Assembly (NCBI GenBank): GCA_965112735.1
Contig: OZ218959.1
Span: forward strand, 1,860,001-1,924,000
From: Phaeosaccion multiseriatum
Lineage: Eukaryota > Ochrophyta, other classes
Reading direction: 5' to 3'
Length of the DNA: 64,000 nucleotides
Part shown: positions 28,470 through 40,070 of the stretch, piece after piece
Position numbering within the stretch: the stretch's first letter is position 1
How the letters are laid out: every line of letters begins with the position of its first letter
The notes under the pieces: model-generated
The model's database searches: none
What the model was told of the DNA's origin: nothing
Seen by the model: the letters and a program-made list of their open reading frames with translations, nothing else
Made by a program: the position numbers and the translations under genes

Positions 28470-28827
28470 ACCATATCGTACCATAAGGAAACACATCACC
28501 TTGGAGAGCTCGTTCCGATGGGGAGGACTGACGAGTGGGAGGGATATATACAAGGCCTACTATATACTTAGTACTATATATTACAAGGGGGGGAGCTTTT
28601 AATATATTACACCCTTAAGTGCCATCTATGGTTGTCTAAAAGTAATGTCTCACCGCCCCGGGGAACTTAGCCCTCGAGGTCGTGTCCCTCTGACTCATCA
28701 GTTCTTCCCATTGGAACAAAGTTGATACCAGCCAGGAAGGGGAGCCATTACTTTTAGACAACCATTTGGAGTTTTGTAGAACCGTCGTCGCCAACTGTGG
28801 ATCCCTCTTCCTTGGTTTGTGTTTTTC
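28470..28827. repeat. Right copy of the direct repeat flanking the YR retroelement, with a 149 bp insertion
   Basis: Same start and end as 23526-23732. A stretch at 28597-28745 is absent from the left copy and is bordered by GGGGAGC on both sides (28590-28596 and 28739-28745), like a 7 bp target duplication. Inside it, ATGGTTGTCTAAAAGTAATG is the inverse of the CATTACTTTTAGACAACCAT that follows it. Confidence 0.85.
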
Positions 28828-28915
28828 AACGATCCCATGCACGTATTGTTAGCAAGCAGCAGAAAGCATGCGTAGAGAGGCATAGACAGAGAGAGACTGG
28901 GAGCTCAGCACAATA

Positions 28916-31421
28916 ATGTCTGCAAAGGTGAAGGAATATCTCGCTAGAAAGAAGGAGGAGAAGCGGAAAGAGGAGGAGCTAAAGGCCTCTGATAAGGCAG
29001 CCATCCAACTGCAGCGACGGAGGCACTTCTCTTCTGCAGCTGCGAGCGGGACGACCGCCGCCGATGCTGCTTCCCATGCCGCTTCTGAAGACGACTCTCG
29101 TTCGTCGTCTTCGTCTTTTCGAAGGCCGCACCAGCGCCCCTCTGAATCATCTTCGTCGTTCGGAGGTCGGATTCCTAAGCGGAAGCTCCCATCCCAGCAG
29201 GTAGGGTAGCAATCTCGCTCGCTATCGAGGCACAGCACAACCAAGCAGATGCGGCGGGGCTCGCCCGCGCTTCGTTATCACTTGCAACGCTGCCCTGACT
29301 TCGGTAGCATACTTCACACATATCCGCTTATAGTCCTTCCTAATCGTCACCCTCTCTGTGTCTCTGAGCACCTCTCCTCCTCCTCCTCCTCCTCCTCCTC
29401 CTCCTCCTCCTCCTCCTCCTCCTCCTCCTCCTCCTCCTCCTCCTCCTCCTCCTCTTCGTTGCCACAGTCCCAAGTCCGCAGCAGCGGCCCTTCCATCAGT
29501 TTCCGACAGATCAACATGACTACCAAAGCAGAGCCGACCACCGAAGACCTCATCAAGGCCATTGCCTCGTGGGACTTCTTCGAAGAGCTGACCGCAGAGG
29601 TCACCAACACGAGGTATCATGCAGCGCTAGAGTGCAGCGCTAGAGTTGGAGGAGGGAAGGTAGTATTAGGTCTACGTATCACGGCGTCTACGCTACTACT
29701 ACTGCTGCTGCTGATGCTACTACTACTACTGCTACTACTACTAATACTGCTACTACTGCCTCTACTACTGCCTTGACTGTGCTGGAGATGAGGCTTGAGG
29801 TGGGATGAAGCCCTCATTCGATACGAACCCTAACCTTCTCCCCCAATTCCCCTTGTCCCCCCCTCTCTTCCCTCCCCCCCCCCCTCCCCTCGCCCCTCGC
29901 ATCCGACTGAATCCTTATCCCATTCCCGTCCGTCCGACTCCTACACACCCCACCCCACCCCACCCCACCCCAACCTACCCTCCCTCCCTCCCTCTCTTCT
30001 CCCATCCACAGACCAGCCTACGAGGCTAAGCATGCCCGAGATATGCCCAGCATCAGCATTCCTGACACCTTCTCATCTGCCCAAGACTATATTGATACCT
30101 GGAGCCCCCTCGTCGTGAGGGAGATACGCGCTGTGTCCCTCAAGACCATCATTATGGAAGGCACCAAGGAAAGCCCTATACCCGTTACGCTGACGGAAGC
30201 GCAGACTCCGGAGCTCACGGCGACCATGACCAATGTGTACGCCACGCTTGAGAAGAACGACAAGGGCAGGTGAGGAGAGAGGGAGAAAGGGAGAAGGAAG
30301 GGACGAGAGAGAGGGAGAGAGAGAGAAGAGCGAGCTGTGTGGAAGGAGGGATGGATCCACGACGAGGGAGATGGGAGCCCATCATACCCGCAAGCACACA
30401 CAAACACAACCTCCACCGTCTGAGACGTTGGTGTGCCCCTTCCCTTCTACTTTGCTCCCTGCCATTTGCTGCCATCGCTTTAGTCTGCTACTCCTCCTCA
30501 TTTTCTCCCACCTCCGCCCCCCGTTTTTTCTGTGGCTTTCTGTCTGTCTCTCACCCCCTCTCTCTTCCCTCTTGCTTCTCTCTCCGCCTGTCTCCCTCCC
30601 TCTCCCTCCCTCCTTTCCCTCCCTCCCTCTCTTCCCACACTCTCCGCCCTTGTTCTCCCTCCGACTCTCTCCCTCCCTTCTTCTCTGCTCTCCTTTTTGA
30701 CTCGGATCGGCGAAGCTACCCGCCCTCAAGGAGTCTGCCTACATCAAACAGCCTCGTGCTCTTTATGGGCACCGATACGACGCTCACAGAGGTTTTGAGC
30801 CTCCCCGACGAGAGACAGCAACAGCACAGACAGCAACGGAAACCGCAGCAGCAGCAGCAGAAATCTTCCAGTGCCTCGTCTGCCCGGAGCAGTGATTCTG
30901 AGGCCCCAGAGGCAGTAGATGCGTTTGCAGCAGCCCTGGCCGCCGCGGCAGGAGGAGGAGGAGGAGGGGAGGCGGAGAAGGAGAAGGAGGAGGAGGAGGA
31001 GAAGGAGGAGGAAGGGGCTGTGGTTGTCATCGACGGAGATGGCAATGACGGCGATGAGGGAGGGAGGGGCTCCCCCTCCCCTCCCGCTGCTACGGCTGCT
31101 CGCTGGCGAGGGCTGCTGGGCGTGTGTACAGCAGGCTCCCACTCCAAGTTCGGCCTCACCTTCCGCCTGCACAGGGGCATGCTCGAGCAACACGTGTACT
31201 CTTCTCCGGGCCACTCCCGACGGATGTGGATGGTCCCATTGGGCTCCATCACGCCCTCTATGCGAGAGTATGAGGTGAGGAGGGGCTGTGGGGTGGGGGA
31301 GGAGGGGGAGGAGGGGGAGTGGGGTCGGTATGTTGACTCACTTTGTGTTTGTTCGTTTGTGTGTCTTTCAGTCTGTCTGTCTCTGTCTTGTCTGTTTGTC
31401 TGTCTGTCTGTCTGTCTCTCT

Positions 31422-31453
<32 letters not shown>

Positions 31454-32239
31454 CAGTCCTCTCTCTGCGTGTCCCCCCACCACCAAACCACCCCTCGGCG
31501 CGGCCTCCCACCTCCATTCCCGTCCTTGCTCTTGTGTACTCAACTTCGTTGATGCAACGCTCCAACGCCCCCCCTCCTCCTCCTCCTCTACGTAACCCTC
31601 CTCCCTCCTCCTTCCTCTACTTACCCCCCCCCGCCCCCCTAAAGGTCCTCACCCAACTGCGAAGCGTCAAGCTCCTCCCTCAACTCTTCCAGGGGGGATC
31701 CAAGGCTCTTCTAAGTGGGGGTGGTGGGGGTGGTGGCCAGCAGAAGCAGCGCAAGAGGCCGAGGCAGGAAGGCGCTGCATCAGCAGTTGGTGATACAGCT
31801 TCATCAACTTCACTCCGCCCCCCGCCTCCGCGACCCCCGCCCCCGAGACAGGCGCCCCCACCAGAGCTGCTCGCACAACAGGCCAGAGCGAAGGCAGCAC
31901 ACGCGAGGGCAGCAGCAGCAGTTGGTGATACAACAGCACCGCTTCAGGCTATTGACCTCACAGAAGACGCCAGTGGTGCGGCAGTTGGTGATACAGCAGC
32001 AGCAGCAGCAATAGGCAGCGGCCAAAACGGTGGTAGCGAGGACAGTGGTAGTGCTGATGGTGGTAGTAGTGGTAGCAGTGGTGGCAACCGGGGCAGTGGG
32101 GGCAGCATTAGCCCCGAAGGTGAGCAAAGCCGTAACATCATGGCCATGGATCCGCATCCGCTTGTTGATGACCCGAATGGAGGATCGGGGGGTGGTGCTG
32201 TTGCTAAAAGAAGGAGTCAGTCGACCTCATTCCCATCTG

Positions 32240-32299
<60 letters not shown>

Positions 32300-32599
32300 T
32301 CCCTCCCTCTCTCTCTCTTTCTCTCTCTCTCTCCTCCCTCTCTCTCTCTCACTCACTCACTGCCTTTCGCTGCCTCTCAGCTGTGGTTCACATGGAGAAG
32401 TATCTCGGGGCGCCGTTCCTGAAATGGATGCATGGCCGTTACAACAGGAGTCAGGTATGTATGCACAAGGGTAGTGGTATAGGGCGAGAGGCACGCTCGG
32501 CAAAGGCTTGCTGCTCTTATCCCAGCTGCTGTTAGTTACTCTCGGCTTCCACCTCTCGTGCAACGACTATCATCTGTTTGTTGTTTGTGCTTTACCCTC

Positions 32600-32636
<37 letters not shown>

Positions 32637-35600
32637 TTGATTCTGAAAGGTGTCGTCCATCCAGGCCGCGGCCACGAGCGAAGGCTTCACGCTCATTAAG
32701 GGCCCCCCTGGGACAGGTACGTGTGTGTACTTGTCCCCCTACCGCGAGTATCCCCCGAGGACTGACTGCGAAAGAGATGAAACGAAAAGCCCCCCCTCTC
32801 TCTCGCTCTGTCTTGCCGTCTCTCTCCTCCATTTTCAGTCTGTGTTCCCACCTTTCTCCCTCCCTCCTTCCCTGCCCACCTCCCTGCCTGCCTGTCTACC
32901 CCCCTCCCTCCTTCCCCCTCCCTCGTCCGTTCTGACCCTCCCCCCCCTCTCTCTCTCGTTCTCCTTCCCTCCTTCCGTTAGGCAAGACAACGACCATCAA
33001 AGCCCTCCTCAACGCTCTGCACCAGCGCGAGTACAACCGCTACTACGAAGGGCTGCTCAGCGTGGCCAAGGTAAGTTTCAGTTTCAGTACTATATTCTCT
33101 CTCCCCCCCTCTCTCTCTGCATTCATCCATCCATGTACACACACACACACACGTCTGATCGTCCATCCGCCCATCCATCCATCCATCCATCCGCACACAT
33201 CCACGCCACTTACTAGCGGACATGTCCTTGTGTTGTCCTTCTGACCGTCTGCCCCGTCTGTCTGTCGAGACATACATGTTCGCGCCTTGGTTATCCGTCT
33301 GACCCACGTGCCTGTCGATCAATGCCCTTCCTCACAGGAGGAGCCTGGGCAGCAGACGGACGTGGCGTGGAGCCGCCTTAGCGAAAAGAAGCCGCACATA
33401 CTCGTAACGGCACCTTCCAATGTGGCCGTGGACAACATCGTGCTGCGCATTATGGAGGAGGGCTTCTTGGATGGCAAGGCAGAGAGGTGAGAGGGAGGGA
33501 GGGAGGGAGGGAGGGAGGGAGGGAGGGAGGGAGGGAGGGAGGGAGGGAGGGAGGGAGGGAGGGAGGGAGGGAGGGAGGGAGAAGATAAGTGAGAAGTGAG
33601 ATGTTTTGAGGCTCGTTCTTGCTAATCGCTTGCTACCTCTTGTCTCTCCTCTCCCCTCCACTCCCCTGCCCTCCCCTCCCCTCCCCTCCTCTCATCACTC
33701 AGGTACAACCCGTCGATCGTCCGCCTTGGCCGTAGCAAGGACGAGCGGGTCAGATCTGTGAGCGTGGAGACCCAACTCGACTCCATCACCCGCATGGGAG
33801 AGCGTCGCATGGGGCAGCGGTTGAGCCAGCTGAGGGCAGACCTCGATGCGGCGGCGCTGGCCGTCAATTACCATCGGAGTCGACTCCGAGCGTTACAACT
33901 GGCGGCGCCTTACCCTATGCCGGAAGGGTGCGTACGTTCGTTCGATTGAATCCACCTGAAGAGATCCGAAGGACTTGTGTAACCCCTCCCCCCTTCCTCC
34001 CTCCCTCCCTCCCTCCCTCCCTCCCTCCTCCCCTCCCTCCCTCCCTACCTACCTCCCTGCCTCTCTCTCTCTCTCTCCCTCCCTCCCTCCCTTCCTCCCT
34101 GCCTCTCTCTCTCCCTCCCTTTCTCCCTCCCTTTCTCTATCCCTTCCTCCCTTTCTCTTCCTTTCACGCTGTTCACTTCACACACCCCTTCCCTCCCTCC
34201 ATTTCCTGTGCACCACACCCCTTTCCCCGCAGGTGGGAAGTGCGAGTGAACGATGAGCTCAGACCGTACTTTGTCAACCACAGAGCCCACGCCACGCAGT
34301 GGGTCCCCCCCCCCCAAGCGCTCTCCGGACAGCCCACGGTAAGGCTGTAGTCCTTTAAGCGGGGCTCGTATGCGTTTGCCTTTGTCTTTGTTGCGTCCTT
34401 CCCAGTCTTCTTCACCTCAGTCCTCCTCCTTTCGTCTCACCCCTCCTCCTTAAATGTGCCCAAAGAAACATGACGCATGTTCGCCTCTCCACCCCCCCCC
34501 CCCCCCCGTAAACCTCCCATATGCCTCCAATATGCCCCCGCATATGCCTCCCACATGCCCCCATATGCCCCCCCATATGCCTCCCATATACCTCCAATAT
34601 GCCCCCTCGTATGCCTCCCGTATGCCTCCCATATGCCCCCTCATATGCCTCCCATATGCCTCCAATATGCCCCCTCGTATGCCTCCCGTATATTGCCCCC
34701 TCATATGCCTCCCATATGCCTCCAATATGCCCCCTTATATGCCTCCCGTATGCCTCGCTCCACACGCTTGCTCCCCAAGGTGCCCATCGAGGCCATGCCC
34801 GAGCACCAAGCCGCCTCCGACCAACTCCTCAAGGCCCTGGAGAGGCACTCCGCCGCTACCCTGGACGCCAAGCACATTCAGTTTGCGCTGCAGAACGCCC
34901 GCTCGGCCGGGGATCAGAACGTGCGGCAGCAACTCGAGGGTTCTCTCCTTGATCTCGCACATCTGGTGTTTACCACACTCAACTCGTCAGGTGCGTGGGG
35001 TGGGTGGGTGGGTGGGTGCGTGGGTGGGTGGGGTGTGCGTGGGTGGTTAGGTGGGGTGGGTGGGAGCGTGAGTGGAGGGCGATTGGTCTCCTACTTGACT
35101 TGATTGGTTGTAACTCCTCTCCCCATCCCCTCCTCCCTCCTCCTCCTTCTCCTCCTCCTCCTCCTCCTCCTCCTCCTCCTCCTCCTCCTCCTCCTCCTCC
35201 TCCTCCTCCTCCTCCTCCTCCTCCTCCTCCTCCTCCTCCTCCTCCTCCTCCTCCTCCTCCTCCTCCTCCTCCTCCTCCTCCTCCTCCTCCTCCTCCTCCT
35301 CCTCCTCCTCCTCCTCCTCCCCTCCCCCTCCCTCTCTCACCCTCCCCTCCCTCTCTTCCCCTCCCCTCCCCTCCCCGAAACCTCAAACACACTCCCAGGC
35401 CTGCCCTGCATGCAAAACACGGCGGATTTCGAAGTGCTCGTGGTGGATGAGGCGGCACAGGCTGTAGAGATGGCCACACTCATTCCACTACGGCTAGGGA
35501 GTCGTCAGTGTGTGTTGGTTGGCGACCCCAATCAGCTGCCCGCCACTGTCTTCTCCAGTGGAGGGAAGGTGAGGCGGGAGGGGAGGGGAGGGGAGGAGAG

Positions 35601-37589
35601 AGGAGAGGAAGGGAGAGGAGGAGGGGCGGAGGAACAGCTGGGGAAGAGGAAGAGTACTACCACTCAGGACTTAAAAAAGGGGGCTCTAGTGGTCGTCGGA
35701 GGCGACAGCTTAACTTTGGACACTCTTCACACCTCTCCATCCCTCCCTCCACTGCCATCCCTCCCGCCTAAACGAAACCCCCTCCAGGTGACCCAGTACG
35801 ACCGCTCTCTCTTCCAGCGATTGGAGCACTCCGGGCACCCCGTCTTCCTTTTGGACACTCAGTACCGAATGCATCCTGCCATCAGCGCCTTCCCACGTGC
35901 TGCCTTTTACGACTCCCAACTGCTGGACGGTGCCAATGTGTCACAGCCGGCCTACACGAAAGGGTTCCACGCCCACCCGGCTTTCAGACCCTTCACCTTC
36001 TTCGACCTTCACAGCGCTACACAGGAGAGGGAAGCTACCAGTTATAGGAACCCTGACGAGGCGGCGCTGGCGGTGAATCTGTACATGACGCTGAAGCGGG
36101 TGTTCAACCATGCAAGCAGTGGGGGTGGGGGTGGTGGTGGTGGTGGTGGGAGTGCGGAAGGTGGAGGGGGGGTGGCAGGAGCAGGAAGCAGCCACCAGCA
36201 GGAGCAGTTGGTGATGCAGCAGCAGCAGATAGTGGGAAGAGTCGGCATCATCACCCCCTACAACAAGCAGGTAAGGAGGAGGAGGAGGAGGAAGAGGAGG
36301 AGGAGGAGGAGGAGGAGGAGGAGGAGGAGGAGGAGGAGGAGGGGGGCCTCCGTGAGAAACTCCAGCACATAACTTGTATCTGGACCTTTCCCGACCTACC
36401 TACCTACCTACATATATACATACTGAGCTGCATCAAGCACCCCCTTGTGGTGGGGGAGGATGAGGCTCTTTCCACCAACACAACCACTCCAAACGACTCC
36501 AAACGACTGAACCTGACGAACGATTCCTGATTGCTCCCCCCCTTCCTCCCTACCGGTCTCTGTGGCCCTTTCGCCATCCACTACCATCCACTGCCATCCA
36601 CTCACTGTCCTTCGACACACGCAAGGCCGACGAGCTCCGCAGGCAGTTCGAACGAGCCCTCGGACCAGGTTATCCCAGTGAGGTGCGTCCGGCCATCAAA
36701 CTGAAACTGAACACTGTGTATTCCTTCCCCTCATAGTTGCTTCTTGAGAAGGGCGGGCGAGCGGGCAAGACCTTTTTCTTCTTCTATGTGTGATGCTTTT
36801 GCTTATCCCACTCCCTTCATTCGATCCTTCATTCGTTCCTTCATTCACCCCCTCCCCCCCCACCCACCCCCACCCCGCATTGTCTCGTCCTCCCTCGTGG
36901 CCTCTGCTCTTCGCTGCTCTTTGTGTCTTGTGCCTCCCTCTTCTGCCATGTGTGTCCCTCCGTTGCCTTGGCTGTGCGTTTACTTGGCTCCGAATGACCA
37001 ACAGGTGGAGATCAACACGGTGGACGGCTTCCAGGGGAGGGAGAAGGACATCATCATCGTCTCTCTCGTGCGTGCGGCTGCCAAGTCGGGCATCGGTTTC
37101 CTCGCCGACGTGCGACGCATGAACGTGGCACTCACGAGGGCAAAGTACGGCCTCTTTGTCATCGGGCGCAAGGAGACGCTCGTGGTCAATCCCCACTGGG
37201 CCAAGCTTATCGAACAGGCGGAGAACAGCCGGGCCATTGTCAGCGTCAGAAACCCTCACATGGATCTGATGCAGGCGAGCGCCGCTGCTGCGCCGGGGGA
37301 GGGCCAGGGCCAGCGGCAGGGGCAGTTGTCGAAGCAACACAGGAGCAAGCACCCGCCACCCCCGCCCCCGCCCCCGCCCCCCCCGCCGCCGCCGCCAGGC
37401 TTGCCGCTAAACTATGAGCAGCAGCTGCTGCCACCACCTCAGAAGCGGAAGAAGCAGAAGCAGAAGCGGCAGGAGCATCAGCAGCAGCAACAGCAGCGGA
37501 GACAAGGCGAGGGAGAGGGCACCCGAGCCGGTAGAGCCGCAGCACCAGCCGAGGAGAGGGGCGACGAGAAGGAGGAGGGAGAGCTTTGA
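28916..37589 (+). CDS. Sen1/UPF1-family SF1B RNA/DNA helicase with an inserted WW domain
   Basis: Sixteen exons: 28916-29200, 29468-29613, 30012-30269, 30716-31274, 31645-32119, 32381-32454, 32650-32716, 32982-33070, 33338-33486, 33703-33927, 34233-34338, 34780-34990, 35399-35568, 35788-36270, 36626-36682, 37005-37589; 3939 nt, 1312 aa. Motifs: YNRSQ (Q motif), GPPGTGKT (Walker A, split by intron 7), APSNVAVD (Ia), VFTTLNSSG, DEAAQA (Walker B), GDPNQLPAT (III), LDTQYRMHP (IV), TPYNKQ, TVDGFQGREKD (V) and RRMNVALTRAK (VI). The N-terminal SSAQDYIDTWSPLV and REYEVLTQL point to Sen1/senataxin (transcription termination, R-loops) rather than UPF1. Odd parts: a WW domain at residues ~772-803, three AVGDTA motifs in a low-complexity linker, Gly-rich and Gln inserts between motifs IV and V, and a Pro/Lys-rich tail with likely nuclear localisation signals. 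Confidence 0.9.
29371..29455 (+). repeat. CTC tract in helicase intron 1
   Basis: About 28 CTC units ending 12 bp before the exon 2 acceptor. Confidence 0.95.
32240..32350 (+). repeat. CT dinucleotide tract in helicase intron 5
   Basis: Long CT array with a CCCT break; the acceptor of the 74 bp exon 6 lies 30 bp beyond. Confidence 0.93.
33487..33582 (+). repeat. GGGA tetranucleotide array at the start of helicase intron 9
   Basis: The donor GTGAGA runs straight into about 22 GGGA units; the same intron ends in CTCCC repeats (about 33650-33690), the complement. Confidence 0.93.
34512..34760 (+). repeat. ATATG-containing minisatellite in helicase intron 11
   Basis: Units of about 12-15 bp (CCCATATGCCTCC and variants CGTATGC, AATATGC) repeated about 18 times, with a higher-order period of about 75 bp. 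Confidence 0.9.
35140..35322 (+). repeat. CTC tract in helicase intron 12
   Basis: About 60 uninterrupted CTC units between the exon 12 donor and exon 13 acceptor. Confidence 0.95.
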
Positions 37590-38162
37590 AGCGATGAAGC
37601 TTTGAAGCGAAGCTGCCCCCGGGGAGGCGGGCGGGCAACCCTTATTGACTTAAAGAGTGCGCAATACAGGAGGTACATGTACCTCCCACTTGGACAATCT
37701 GTGTTCTGTGCTCGGGCATCGCCCACCCCCTTTCTCGATGGTATAGATAATGTGACATGACAAGCTCTCTCTCGCTCTCTCTCTCTCTCGTTTCGTATGG
37801 TATAGATAATGTGACATGACATGCTCTCTCTCTCTCTCTCTCCCTGCGTGTCACGCGCCCCCCCCCCCGGTGTGAGACTCAATGGTGTAACAACTGGCGG
37901 CAAAAGGGTGGATACTGTTGGAGACAAAGGTGGTGGAGTGAGGCGTCGTCGCGCTGAGCGGTGGACGTTGCTTTACCAAGCGAGGTGTGAGATTGAAGGG
38001 TGTGAGAAAATTTTGACAAAGAGCACAGCACCAAGAGTTTGAGTTTTGACAAAGGTGTAAAGATATATTTCTAATTTGATATGCACAGAATCATGAGGGT
38101 GGAGGGGAGGGGCGAAAGAAGAAAAAAGCCCCCCCCCTCCTCCTCCCTTCATCCCCTCGGCT
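37590..38162. other. Intergenic region between helicase and psbO 3' ends
   Basis: Contains a duplicated GGTATAGATAATGTGACATG at about 37739 and 37799, each followed by a CT tract, and T-rich sequence before 38100. No gene seen. Confidence 0.55.
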
Positions 38163-38302
38163 CAGCTGATCAGCTGCCGTCGCCCCGGCTTCCTGCTTCA
38201 AGCTTACTGGCCAGCATCGGCGACGCGTCCTGCAGCTGATCAGCTGCCGCCGCCCCGGCTTCCTGCTTCAAGCTTACTGGCCAGCATCGGCGACGCGTCC
38301 TG
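38163..38302. repeat. 70 bp tandem duplication containing the last psbO exon
   Basis: Two units, 38163-38232 and 38233-38302, differ at one base (CCGTCG against CCGCCG). Each contains the 26 bp terminal coding exon with its stop codon and an AG acceptor. Confidence 0.95.
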
Positions 38303-39387
38303 GATTTGATTGAATTTCATGCAGAGGGAGAGAGTAGTTGAGTGAGTGAGTGAGCTAGCAGTGAGTGCATTTGGAAGTGATTGTGAAGAGGAGACAAAAC
38401 CTCTCTCCACGCTGCAACACAAAACAACAAGAAAAACTCACCGTAGAAGATACCCTTGACGAGCATGTCCTTGGGCACCTTGGATCCCATGTCGGTATCT
38501 CCCTTCTGCTTGGACACAAACACTCCGCCAATCTCCCCGGCCTCGGTATCTACTCGGTTCACCTCAAACTCAATCTGGCCATCTGAGATATCGAAAGTCT
38601 TGTTGTTCTCCTTGAACATGTCATCGCCACCCTCCACACCTCCCTGCTGGCCCGGCAATGCAACAGCCATGTCGTATCCGGTGGATCCTCCGCGGCCCTT
38701 GGGGTCAAGGAAGAGACCAGTCCTGTATGACGGCACAGTGTACCCTCCACCGAACTGGAAGCCGGGCTTGATGGTGCTGCCTCCTGCGGCGGCCTTGGCG
38801 ACCAGGTTCTTGACGGTAAAGAGGAAAGGCACACGCTCGCCTCCGGGCAGCTGCACGGTGGTGGCCGCGTAGTCAATGCCGTCAGTCTCCTTCCATGTAA
38901 TCTTGCCGTCCTGCACGTCAAGAGGGCCCTCCACGCCGTACAGCGTGTACGTCTGCCGGGTCATGAGCTTGGTGTTGACAAACTCCTTCTGTGAGACCCC
39001 CTTCGCCTTGCCCGTCTCCTCCAACACCTGGAACACCTTGGGCTCAATGCACACGTCCTTCAGCACCTTCTTCCCACTGATGTTGATGCTCCCCTCCCCA
39101 ATCACCTCCGGGCAGCGGTTCGCCAGCCCAGTGCCCTTCACCTGCAAGTAGGAAAGCGAGTCGATCTCGCTCTTCGTGATGGCCTGCGCCGGGTTCATCA
39201 TGCTCCCGAACACACCGAGCGAAAGAAGGCCTGCGCCCAGCACCTTCTTGACGTCGTCCTGCACAGACATAGTCGTCTTCGGTGCCACGGGCGCCACACC
39301 CTTCACCCCAGCCCCCATGAAGCTGGGCTGGAAGGCCGTGGCCATGCCGACCGTGGCGAGCAGAGCGACTGCGGAGCACTTAACCAT
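38274..39387 (-). CDS. psbO: Photosystem II oxygen-evolving enhancer protein 1 (PsbO), plastid-targeted precursor
   Basis: Exon 1 is 39387-38442 and exon 2 is 38299-38274 (26 bp); 972 nt, 323 aa. The precursor has three parts: an ER signal peptide (MVKCSAVALLATVGMATA), a transit region starting at FQPSF (the Phe typical of red-lineage secondary plastids) and a thylakoid-lumen signal (GAGLLSLGVFGSMMNPAQA). The mature part opens ITKSEIDSLSYLQVKGTGLANRCP and has the PsbO barrel segments VPFLFTVKNL, FQFGGGYTVPSYRTGLFLDPKGRG and FEVNRVD. It stabilises the manganese cluster of photosystem II in the lumen. The protein ends KGIFYG plus RVADAGQ from the tiny last exon; without that splice the frame would run on for ~40 unrelated residues. 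Confidence 0.95.
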
Positions 39388-39942
39388 CTTGAACGAGAGT
39401 GTAGGGGGGGTAAGGGAGTGAGGAAACAGGAATAAGGGTGCTGAGTGGATCGTTGAGGCGCAGAGATTTTACATGCGCTGAGGTCCCGAGGGGCAAAAGT
39501 TACGTAAATTACGCGTACCGTTAGGTTACCGAAGGTTGGAGGATTGGAGAAATAATGGCGCTGTGAGTTTCATATCAGGGTACATATGTATAAATGTGGT
39601 ATGGACATGGCCCCGTCCGGCAGTGCGGTGAGCAGGACTCGTTATCCTGACACCATCAATCCTCCAGGTCTGTTGTTCTACAAGGAGAAAAGGAAAAAAG
39701 GGGGGGGGAGGGAAGGAAGAAAAAGGGGGGAGGGGAGTAATGACAGGGAGTTGGAGCATCGACTCGTCTGCTGCGAGGGTGTGGGGAGGGACGCAGTTCT
39801 GTATTGTTTTGCTCTTCGCTTAGGTAGGGAGAGAAGCTGCCTCGGTAGGGAATTGTCATTGGTGATGACAGAGGTCCGCGTTGGTAATACAGCTTGCGCC
39901 GAGGCAAGTGTGCCACGGGATCGACCCTGGACAAGGGTATCT

Positions 39943-40070
39943 GATTACTGATTACGGCCGGCGCCAGCCGGCCTGATTACTGATTATGGCGCCAGCCGGG
40001 CCGGATTACTGATTGGGCGCCAGCCGGCCTGATTACTGATTATAGCCAGCTGGCTGATTACTGATTATCG
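39943..40070. repeat. GATTACTGATTA tandem array
   Basis: Five GATTACTGATTA/TGATTGGG cores alternate with GGCGCCAGCCGGCCT-like palindromic spacers of 15-25 bp. The GCCGGC spacers shorten to CCAGCTGG at the end. Confidence 0.9.

Noticed and set aside
32558-34350. Several open frames of repeated Ser/Leu/Pro in the 32-34 kb introns
   Set aside because: Products of CT and CCCT arrays between helicase exons.
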